Assembly: GCF_032854445.1 (NCBI RefSeq)
Contig: NC_088295.1
Span: 2,732,501 to 2,792,500 of the forward strand
DNA: 60,000 nucleotides
Reading direction: 5' to 3'
Source: Liolophura sinensis
Lineage: Eukaryota; Mollusca; Polyplacophora; Chitonida; Chitonidae
Shown here: positions 30,001-42,000 of the stretch, piece by piece
Layout of the letters: every line of letters starts with the position of its first letter
Numbering within the stretch: the stretch's first letter is position 1
Program-made: the position numbers and the translations under genes
Notes under the pieces: model-generated
The model's input: the letters and a program-made list of their open reading frames with translations, nothing else
Told to the model about the DNA's origin: nothing
Database searches by the model: none

Positions 30001-33000
30001 GTAGAGGGCAATGTACTGGTCTACAAGGGACAAAGAGTCAGAAAACATGGGATGGTTTATATATGGACATTACTAATGATGGAAATCATACTGAGGCCAG
30101 CACAGTCACTGTAGAGGGCAATGTACTGGTCTACAAGGGACAAAGAGTCAGAAAACATGGGATGGTTTATATATGGACATTACTAATGATGGAAATCATA
30201 CTGAGGCCAGCACAGTCACTGTAGAGGGCAATGTTCTGGTCTACAAGGGACAAAGTGAGTCAGAAAACATGGGCTGGTTTATATATGGACATTACTAATT
30301 ATGGAAATCATACTCATGCCAGCACGGTCACTGTAGAGGGCAATGTACTGGTCTACAAGGGACAAAGTGAGTTAGAAAACACCGGCTGGTTTATATATGG
30401 ACATTACTAATGATGGAAATCATACTGAGGCCAGCACAGTCACTGTAGAGGGCAATGTACTGGTCTACAAGGGACAAAGTGAGTTAGAAAACACCGGCTG
30501 GTTTATATATGGACATTACTAATGATGGAAATCATACTGAGGCCAGCACAGTCACTGTAGAGGGCAATGTACTGGTCTACAAGGGACAAAGAGTCAGAAA
30601 ACATGGGATGGTTTATATATGGACATTACTAATGATGGAAATCATACTGAGGCCAGCACAGTCACTGTAGAGGGCAATGTACTGGTCTACAAGGGACAAA
30701 GAGTCAGAAAACATGGGATGGTTTATATATGGACATTACTAATGATGGAAATCATACTGAGGCCAGCACAGTCACTGTAGAGGGCAATGTACTGGTCTAC
30801 AAGGGACAAAGAGTCAGAAAACATGGGATGGTTTATATATGGACATTACTAATGATGGAAATCATACTGAGGCCAGCACAGTCACTGTAGAGGGCAATGT
30901 ACTGGTCTACAAGGGTCAAAGTGTGTCAGAAACATAAACTAAACTGCATGTGATGATTGTTTTGATACGGCTCCCTTGGTCATTCACAGAGCTAGAACTA
31001 AACTTCACCTCCACCTGGGGAGACCTGCATTACCTGGGCCTGACAGGACTGGAGGTAGTTGGTAAGGATGGGGAGGCGTTACCTGTCACACTGAGGAAGC
31101 TGAAGGCCAAACCTCAAGATGTGCGCTCCTTACCTGGGCATGAGGACGATGACAGAACTCTGGACAAGTGAGCACAGAATTCACAGAACATTGTTAGACT
31201 AAATATCACTAGAAGAAATACTGTAATCTTTGTTACATCCAAATGAAGAATAGCAGTTTCAAGTAAATTACCAAAAAAAGGGAAAGAATTATACAAACAG
31301 ATTACATGTGGATGTCACCCTGACAGTGAGTGTATTTATGTGTACATGTCAATGTCATCCTGACAGTGAGTGCTTCTACGTGTACATATGGATGTCACCC
31401 TGACAGTGAGTGTATTTATGTGTACATGTCAATGTCATCCTGACAGTGAATGCTTCTACATGTACATATGGATGTCACCCTGACAGTGAGTGTATTTATG
31501 TGTACATGTCAATGTCATCCTGACAGTGAATGCTTCTATGTGTACATGTGGATGTCACCCGGACAGTGAGTGTATCTACGTGTACATGTTGATGTCACCC
31601 TGACAGTGAGTTTATCTACGTGTACATGTGAGTGCCACCTTGACAGTGAGTGTGTCTGCATGTACATATGGATGTCACCCTGACAGTGAGTGTATCTACG
31701 TGTACATATGGGTGTCACCCTGACAGTGAGTGTATCTACGTGTACATTTGGGTGCCACCCTGACAGTGAGCGTTTTTACCTGTATGTGTGGGTGTCACCC
31801 TGACAGCGAGTGTATGTACGTGTACATGTTGATGTCACCCTGACAGTGAGTGTATCTACGTGTACATGTTGATGTCACCCTGACAGTGAGTGTATCTATG
31901 TGTATATGTGGATGTCATCCTCACAATGAGTTTATCTATGTGTACATTTGGGTGTCAGCGTGACAGTGAGTTTATCTACGTGTACATTTGGGGGTCACCT
32001 GGACAGTGAGTGTGTCTGCATGTACCTATGGATGTTACCCTGATAGTGAGTGTATCTATGTGTACATTTGGGTGCCACCCTGACAGTGAGTGTATCTACG
32101 TGTACGTGTGGATGTCATCCTTACAGTGAGCGTATCTACTTGTACATGTGGATGTCATCCTGACAGTGAGTTTATCTACGTGTACATGTGGGTGTCACTG
32201 TGACGGTGAGTATTTTTTTACGTGTACATATGGGTGTCATCATGACAGTGAGTGTATCTACATGTACATGTGGGTGCCACCTGACAGTGAGCATATCTAC
32301 GTGTACATGTATATTAGCTGACATATCCTGTAGAGTATATGTATGACCTCTGTTACAGGCTTATTGATGGCACAAATATCACTGTGTCAGATGAGCACAT
32401 GTGGCTGATTCCATTCACTGACGGTCATAACCACACCCTCACTGTTGACTTTGGCCAGAAAGTCCTGATAGCTGGACTCCGGATATGGAACTATAATAAA
32501 TCACCAGAGGATACTTACAGAGGGGTAAGCTCAATGTTTGATTGATCTCTGATAAATCACCAGAGGATACTTACAGAGGGGTAAGCTCAATGTTTGATTG
32601 ATCTCTGATAAATCACCAGAGGATACTAACAGAGGGGTAAGCTCAATGTTTGATTGATTTATAATAAATCACCAGAGGATACTAACAGAGGGGTAAGCTC
32701 AATCTTTGATTGATCTATGATAAATCACCAGAGGATACTAACAGAGGGGTAAGCTCATTGTTTGATTGATCTCTGATAAATCACCAAAGGATACTTACAG
32801 AGGGGTAAGCTCAATGTTTGATTGATCTATAATAAATCACCAGAGGATACTTACAGAGGGGTAAGCTCAATGTGTGATGTGTCTATAATAAATCACGCGA
32901 GGACTCTTACTCTGCATTTACTTTTTATGCCATTAATGGCTAAAAAGCACTAAAATGAAGAATATATTGGATGAAAGACTGTTAAACATTGTCCAGGAAA

Positions 33001-36000
33001 GCAGTTCAATTTGTTTCCTTCAGAATTTTTCCAGCCGAGTCAAATGGTTGTAAAACATCAGATTCCATGGTGGTCTGTAGTGACCCAGAGGGTATCAATG
33101 ATGTCACATCCAGATTCCATGGTGCTCTGTAGTGACCCAGAGGCTATCAGTGATGTCACATCCAGATTCCACGGTGGTCTGTAGTGACCCAGAGGCTATC
33201 AATGATGTCACATCCAGATTCCACGGTGGTCTGTAGCGACCCAGAGGGTATCAATGATGTCACATCCAGATTCCATGGTGCTCTGTAGTGACCCAGAGGG
33301 TATCAATGATGTCACATCCAGATTCCACGGTTGTCTGTAGTGACCCAGAGGGTATCAATGATGTCACATCCAGATTCCACGGTGGTCTGTAGTGACCTAG
33401 AGGCTATCAGTGACGTCACATCCAGATTCCACGGTGGTCTGTAGTGACCCAGAGGCTGTCAGTGACGTCACATCCAGATTCCACAGTGGTCTGTAGTGAC
33501 CCAGAGGGTATCAATGATGTAGTGACCCAGAGGCTATCAGTGATGTCACATCCAGATTCCACGGTGGTCTGTAGTGACCCAGAGGGTATCAGTAACGTCA
33601 CATCCAGATTCCACGGTGGCCTGTAGTGACCCAGAGGGTATCAGTTACGTCACATCCAGATTCCACGGTGGTCTGTAGCGACCCAGAGGCCATCAGTGAG
33701 GTCACATCCAGATTCCACGGTGGTCTGTAGCGACCCAGAGGCCATCAGTGATGTCACATCCAGATTCCACGGTGGTCTGTAGTGACCCAGAGGCAATCAG
33801 TTATGTCACATCCAGATTCCATGGTGGTCTGTAGTGACCCAGAGGGTATCAGTGATGTCACATCCAGATTCCACGGTGGTCTGTAGTGACCCAGAGGCCA
33901 TCAGTGATTTTTTTTTTTTTTGTTTGATTGGTGTTTTACGCCGTACTCAAGAATATTTCACTTATACGACGGCGGCCAGCATTATGGTGGGTGGAAACCG
34001 GGCAGAGCCCGGCGGAAACCCACGACCATCCGCAGGTTGCTGGCAGACCTTCTCACGTACGGCCGGAGAGGAAGCCAGCATGAGCTGGTCTTGAACTCAC
34101 AGCGACCGCATTGGTGAGAGGCTTCTGGGTCACTACGCTGCGCTAGCGCGCTAACCGACTGAGCCACGGAGGCCCCGCCATCAGTGATGTCACATCCAGA
34201 TTCCACGGTGGCCTGTAGCGACCCAAAGGCCATCAGTGATGTCACATCCAGATTCCATAGTGGTCTGTAGTGACCCACAGGGTATCAGTGACGTCACATC
34301 CAGATTCCACGGTGGTCTGTAGTGACCCAGAGGAGATCAATGATGTCACATCCAGATTCCATGGTGGTCTGTAGTGACCCAGAGGAGATCAGTGACGTCA
34401 CATCCAGATTCCACGGTGGTCTGTAGTGACCCAGAGGAGATCAGTGACGTCACATCCAGATTCCATGGTGGTCTGTAGTGACCCAGAGGGTATCAGTGAC
34501 GTCACATCCAGATTCCTTGGTGGTCTGTAGTGACCCAGAGTGTATCAGTGACGTCACATCCAGATTCCACGGTGGTCTGTAGTGACCCAGAGGCTGTCAG
34601 TGACGTCGCATCCAGATTCCACAGTGGTCTGTAGTGACCCAGAGGGTATCAGTGACGTCACATCCAGATTCCATGGTGGTCTGTAGCGACCCAGACACTA
34701 TCAGTGACATCACATCCACATTCCACAGTGGTCAGTATTGACCCAGAGGCTGTCAGTGACGTCACATCCAGATCCCACGGTGGTCTGTAGGGACCCAGAG
34801 GCTGCCAGTGACGTCACATCCAGATTCCACGGAGGTCGGTAGTGACCCAGAGGGTATCAATGATGTCACATCCAGATTCCACGGTTGTCTGTAGCGACCC
34901 AGAGGGTATCAGTGATGTCACATCCAGATTCCACGGTGGTCTGTAGTGACCCAGAGGGTATCAATGATGTCACATCCAGATTCCACGGTGGTCTGTAGTG
35001 ACCCAGAGGCTATCAGTGACGTCACATCCAGATTCCACGGAGGTCTGTAGTGACCCAGAGGGTATCAATGATGTCACATCCAGATTCCACGGTGGTCTGT
35101 AGTGACCCAGAGGGTATCAGTGATGTCACATCCAGATTCCACGGTGGTCTGTAGTGACCCAGAGGCTGTCAGTGACGTCACATCCAGATTCCACTGTGGT
35201 CTGTAGCGACCCAGAGGGTATCAATGATGTCACATCCAGATTGCACGGTGGTCTGTAGTGACCCAGAGGGTATCAATGATGTCACATCCAGATTCCACGG
35301 TGGTCTGTAGTGACCCAGAGGGTATCAGTGACGTCACATCCAGATTGCACGGTGGTCTGTAGTGACCCAGAGGGTATCAGTGATGTCACATCCAGATTCC
35401 ATGGTGGTCTGTAGTGACCCAGAGGGTATCAGTGAGGTCACATCCAGATTCCACGGTGGTCTGTAGTGACCCAGAGGAGATCAGTGATGTCACATCCAGA
35501 TTCCATGGTGGACTGTAGTGACCCAGAGGCTATCAGTGACATCACATCCAGATTGCACGGTGGTCTGTAGTGACCCAGAGGGTATCAATGATGTCACATC
35601 CAGATTGCACGGTGGTCTGTAGTGACCCAGAGGGTATCAATGAGGTCACATCCAGATTCCTCAGTGGTCTGTAGTGACCCAGAGGGTATCAGTGACGTCA
35701 CATCCAGATTCCACGGTGGTCTGTAGTGACCCAGAGGCTATCAATGATGTCACATCCAGATTCCGTGGTGGTCTGTAGTGACCCAGAGGGTATCAATGAT
35801 GTCACATCCAGATTCCATGGTGGTCTGTAGCGACCCAGAGGGTATCAATGATGTCACATCCAGATTCCACGGTGGTCTGTAGTGACCCAGAGGCCATCAG
35901 TGATGTCACATCCAGATTCCACGGTGGTCTGTAGCAACCCAGAGGCCATCAATGATGTCACATCCAGATTCCACAGTTGTATGTAGCGACCCAGAGGGTG

Positions 36001-39000
36001 TCAATGATGTCACATCCAGATTCCATGGTGGACTGTAGCGACCGAGAGGGTATCTTGACATCACATCCAGATTCCACGGAGGTCTGTAGTGACCCAGAGG
36101 GTATCAGTGACGTCACATCCAGATTCCACGGTGGTCTGTAGTGACCCAGCGGGTATCAATGATGTCACATCCAGATTCCACGGAGGTCTGTAGCGACCCA
36201 GAGAGTATCAGTGATGTCACACCCAGATTCCATGGTGGACTGTAGCGACCCAGAGGGTATCTTGACGTCACATCCAGATTTCAGGGAGGTCTGTAGTGAC
36301 CCAGAGGGTATCAGTGACGTCACATCCAGATTCCATGGAGGTCTGTAGTGACCCAGAGGGTATCAGTGACGTCACATCCAGATTCCATGGTGGTCTGTAG
36401 TGACCCAGAGGCTATCAGTGATGTCACATCCAGATTCCACGGAGGTCTGTAGTGACCCAGCAGGTATCAATGATGTCACATCCAGATTCCACGGAGGTCT
36501 GTAGTGACCCAGAGGGTATCAGTGATGTCATATCTGTATCACATCATTCTTTTCATGCATTTTTGGTGGTTGAACAATTCTAAAAAAATAAATCTAGCTA
36601 TTTTTGTGGGCAATTCTCAATTTTATCTAACGTATGCTTCATGGGAGTGTTTTCTTTACCTTTAAACCACCCAATAGGATATATTTATATATGTACATAC
36701 ATATATATTTTTCTACTTTCAGGCCAAAATAGTTCATGTCAAAGTTGATGGTAGGCTGGTGTCACCACCTGATGGTTACCTGATCCGTAAAGGCCCAGGT
36801 AACTGTTACTTTGATTATGCACAGGAAATCTCATTCTCACCTGAGCAGAAGACAGACACTTCTCAACAGTCCAGCTCTGTCCCAGCCAGCTTGAGGTTAG
36901 TGCTTAAGAAACATTTTATTCTTCTTGCTAGAGTTGATTACAGATGGGCTTTCCCAGACAGATGTTATTTTATGCTTGATTGCAGATGGGCTTTCCCAGA
37001 CAGGTGTTGTCCTATGCTTGATTGCAGATGGGCTTTCACAGACAGATGTTATCCTATGCTTGATTGCAGATGGGCTTTCACAGACAGATGTTATTTTATG
37101 CTTGATTACAGATGGGCTTTCCCAGACAGGTGTTATCCTATACTTGATTGCAGATGGGCTTCCCACAGAGATGTTATCCTATGCTTGATTGCAGATGGGC
37201 TTTCACAGACAGATGTTATCCTATGCTTGATTGCAGATGGGCTTTCACAGACAGATGTTATTTTATGCTTGATTACAGATGGGCTTTCCCAGACAAATGT
37301 TATACTATGCTTGATAGCAGATGGGCTTTCCCAGATAGATGTTATCTTATGCTTGATCCCAGGTGGGCTGTCCCACACAGATGTTATTTTATGCTTGATC
37401 CCAGATGGGCTTTTGCACGCAGATGTTATCCTAAGCTTGATCCCAGATGGGCTTTTGCACACAGATGTTATCCTATGCTTGATTGCCACACAGATGTTAT
37501 CCTATGCTTGATTGCCACACAGATGTTATCCTATGCTTGATTGCAGATGGCCTTTTCCAGACAGATGTTATCCTTTGCTTGATTGCAGATGGGCTTTCCC
37601 AGACAGATGTTATCTTATGCTTGATTGCAGATGGGCTTTCCCAGACCGATGTTATCCTATGCTTGATTACAGATGGGCTTTCCCAGGCAGATGTTATCCT
37701 ATGCTTGATTTCCTCACTTTCACAAAGCTTTAGTGAATACCTTTTGATGCTTTCTCACATGTGAGGTCACCTTTGTGGCTGTTAATCCAACAGTGTCGAA
37801 GCCTAAAAATAGTTTAGTTTAATATTTGTGATTTGTGATTTTCTGACCACTAAGTTATGGTGTGATTTATGCTGTGGAATAAATTGGAAAGAAATATTTG
37901 CAGTGTGTCACCACCTTTCATAAATCATTTGTTGGAGTAAAGGACAAACATGGTGCTATTCCATCAGTTTAGCCACATTATCTGTTATACTGACTTGATG
38001 TGCAGCTGTATGGTTATCATTACAGCCCTGGCAGCTCAGTGGATGTCCCCAGCCAGGAGTATGAAGCTGTCCAGATGCCCTGTGGATGTATCCTTCATAT
38101 CTTCAGTGGGAGAATATGATGTCACAGAATTAGCATCAGAACCTGATAACATTACTGTCACTTGGACATATGTTGCCTACTTACTCAAAATGAAAACAAA
38201 TGGGGACCTCCATGGCCAAGGTGGTTCACGTGCCAGCACAGTGCAGTGGCCCAGGAGCCTCTCACAAATGGGGCTGCTGCGAGTTTAAGTCCAACTCTTG
38301 CTGGCTTTCTCTCCAATTGTACGTGGGAAGATTTGTCAGCAACCTGTGGATGGTCATGGGTTTCCTCTGGGCTCTGGTCGGTTTACTCCTACCATAATAC
38401 AGGCAGCCATCATACAAGTGAAATATTCTTGAGTGTGGCGTAAATCACCACTCAAATAAATAAATAAATTAAAATAAAAGACAGACGAAGCCATCATAGT
38501 GTAGTACTAATACCATATTTTACTTTTTTATATAATTAATTATCCTGATATGGCTTGCTATTCCTACACTTCATGCAGGTGATAATCATACACTTCATGC
38601 AGGTGATAATCGTACACTTCAGGCAGGGGATATTCATACGTTTCAGGCAGGGGATAATCATACACTTCATGCAGGTGATAATCATACACTTCAGGCAGGT
38701 GATAATCATACACTTCATGCAGGTGATAATCATACACTTCAGGCAGGTGATAATCATACACTTCAGGCAGGTGATAATCATACACTTCAGGCAGGGGATA
38801 TTCATACACTTCAGGCAGAGGATATTCATACACTTCAAGCAGGGGATAATCATACACTTCAGGCAGGTGATAATCATACACTTCAGGCAGAGGATATTCA
38901 TATACTTCAGGCAGGTGATAATCATACACTTCAGGCAGGGGATATTCATACACTTCAGGCAGAGGATATTCATACACTTCAAGCAGGGGATAATCATACA

Positions 39001-42000
39001 CTTCAGGCAGGTGATAATCATACACTTCAGGCAGAGGATATTCATACACTTCAAGCAGGGGATAATCATACACTTCAGGCAGGTGATAATCATACACTTC
39101 AGGCAGGGGATATTCATACACTTCAGGCAGGTGATAATCATACACTTCATGCAGGTGATAATCATACACTTCAGGCAGGTGATAATCATACACTTCAGGC
39201 AGGTGATAATCATACACTTCAGGCAGGGGATATTCGTACACTTCATGCAGGTGATAATCATACACTTCGGGCAAGGGATAATCATACACTGTATGTATTT
39301 ACTTGATTAATTGTACACTTCAGACGGTTGGTCAGTTATCAATCTTTGGGATTGTTCAAGTTGAGTTTTGATGTGTAAAAGCCTTGACTCTGACATAAGT
39401 CATCTACCAGTTCCATCTCCTGTCCACCTGGGGTGACCCTTACTACATAGGCCTAAATGGACTGGAGTTTTATGATGGCCAATTTAACCATATTCCTCTG
39501 GCTGAAAACAGTAAGTCACAGATATCCTGTTTACAACAAAGTCATTTGCAGGGTATTCATTGGTGGATTGTATGGTATACATGTGTGACTGTTTTGCACG
39601 TAAATCTAGTAACATGCAAGTCCCAAATTATAGCATTTTACATGAATGGTGAACCAGTTTTTACCTTTATCTATTTTTACCTTAATTTTACCTTATCAGT
39701 GTACTGCGTGTTGAGCTTGGTGATTGTAGCAAAATGTTGAGATGAAATTCAGGGTGATCAGACAATGCATAGTGTTCTGTTAAGCCATATTCAACATAGG
39801 TGTGTGAAAGACTTTGTTTTATTGACTGACCTATTCGGGAGCGGTGGATCCAGGATCAATCCTTGATCGAGTCACACCTAAGACTTTAAAGGAGGAAGTT
39901 GTAACTTCCTCGCTTGGTGTTCAGCGTGAAGGAGATAGTGCAACAACTGGTTGACCCGTATCAGTATAATGGCTCGGACGGGGCGGCTTACTTGCCTTCG
40001 GTAAATCGTCTCAGTGAAGCAGCGCTAAATAAAAGAGCGGTGGAAATCCGTCCTGCAACAAGGAGGCACATTACACGTACATGCACCCTAAGAATTCCTT
40101 TGTCGTCATATAACTGAAAAATTGTTGAGTACGTCGTTAAACCCCAAGCACTCACTCACTCATTCATTGACTGAGATATTGTTCTTTTATTATTATACAA
40201 ATTACTTGGTGTGAAGATAGAGTGCAGATTGAGGACCAGACATATCAGCTTTGACAGAAAATGTCTTCAGCTTGTAAAAAGGTGTTTGTAATAATTACAG
40301 TTGTCACAGGTGTAGGCTGCTGTTGCCACCTGACAGTTGAGGAATTCTAACAGTAAGAATAAGTAGACCTACTCAATTCTGATTTGTTCTGTTGTTTCAT
40401 AGAGATAAACTTTATGCTTTTGTTATTTCAGATATAGCTGCCTATCCAGACAGTGTGAATGTGCTAGACAATGTGAAAAATGACGTGCGGACCCCAGACA
40501 AGCTGATAGATGGCTGGAATGACTCGATGGATGGCAGGCACATGTGGATTGCTCCTGTTCTGCCTCATGTGGTAAGTACATCTATAAATCTCATCCTTGT
40601 TCTGTCTCATGAGCTAAATACATCCAGAAATCACTCCTGTTCTGCCTCATGAGCTAATACATCCTTAAATTTCATGCCTGTTCTGCCTCGTGCTATGTAC
40701 ATCCAGAAATCTCACTCCTGTTCTGTCTCGTGTGGTAAGTACATCCAGAAATCTCACTCCTGTTCTGCCTCGTGTGGTAAGTACATCCAGAAATCTCACT
40801 CCTGTTCTGCCTCATGTGGTAAGTACGTCCAGAAATCTCACTCCTGTTCTGCCTTATGGGCTAAGTAATTCCAGAAATCTAATGCTTGTTCTGCCTCATG
40901 TGGTAAGTACATCCAGAAATCTCACTCCTGTTCTTCCTGATGTGGTAAGTACATCCAGAAATCTCACTCCTGTTCTGCCTCATGGGCTAAGTACTTCCAG
41001 AAATCTAATGCTTGTTCTGCCTTATGGGGTAAGTACATCCAGAAATCTCAAGCCTGTTTTGCCTCATGTGGTAAGTACATCCATAAATCTCACTCCTGTT
41101 CTGCCTCATGAGTTAAGTACATCCACAAATCTCACTCCTATTCTGCCTCAGGGGGTAAGTACATTCAGAAATCTCACCCCTGTTCTGCTCATGAGCTAAG
41201 TACATCCATAAATCGCATGCCCATTCTGCCTCATGAGCTAAGTACATCCATAAATCTCCTGGTTGTTCTTCCTGATGTGGTAAGTACATCCATAAATCTC
41301 ATACCTATTCTGCCTCATGTGGTAAGTACATCCAGAAATCACTCCTGTTCTGGCTCATGAGCTAAGTACATCCATAAATCTCATGCCTCTTCTGCCTGAT
41401 GTGCAGAAATCTCACTGTAAACAATGGCTGTTGTTATTTATGATCTACCATGATATATGTGTATTGTATTTTCATTTTTTGATTATAAAATTAATGTTAA
41501 AGAATCTAAAAGTGAATCAAGTAAGTGGGTATTTGTGACGTAGTACTCTTCTTTGACTCATACTAAATCTTCCTATTACTTCTTGCAGGTGAATCGTGTG
41601 TATGTGATTTTTGACCAGCCAACCACAGTATCTATGATCAAGTTATGGAATTACAGTAAAACACCCAACCGGGGAACCAAGGACTTTGCTGTAAATGTGA
41701 AACTGAAAATGTTTTTTAAACAAATATCTGACACTGCACATGTACAGTATAGCTCAGTGACCCATGCTGGCTGACTGATTAAGAGTGCTAAAGTTAGGAC
41801 CACTTTATCTATGAAGCTCTTCTCCACTGACATACAGTGGGAATTCCAGCTGTGCTCATCAAGATATTTGCAAGCTCAATTTATTTATAATGAAAATAAT
41901 ATTGGATTTTGGCTGCAACTTCACAAAATTTTTATGATGTTGCCTTTTCTCCTAAATATGTTATTGAAGGTACGGGTAGGGTTACTGGTCTGTATATTTG

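Noticed and set aside
34100-34176. tRNA gene on the minus strand
   Set aside because: Only A- and B-box-like parts are present and they belong to a SINE head; no cloverleaf with acceptor stem.
36759-37764. ORF of 250 codons that starts in a real KATNIP exon
   Set aside because: Only 36759-36895 is exon. The rest reads through the donor into a 42-bp array.
38536-39310. Three ~250-codon ORFs on both strands
   Set aside because: 24-bp tandem unit; period divisible by three.
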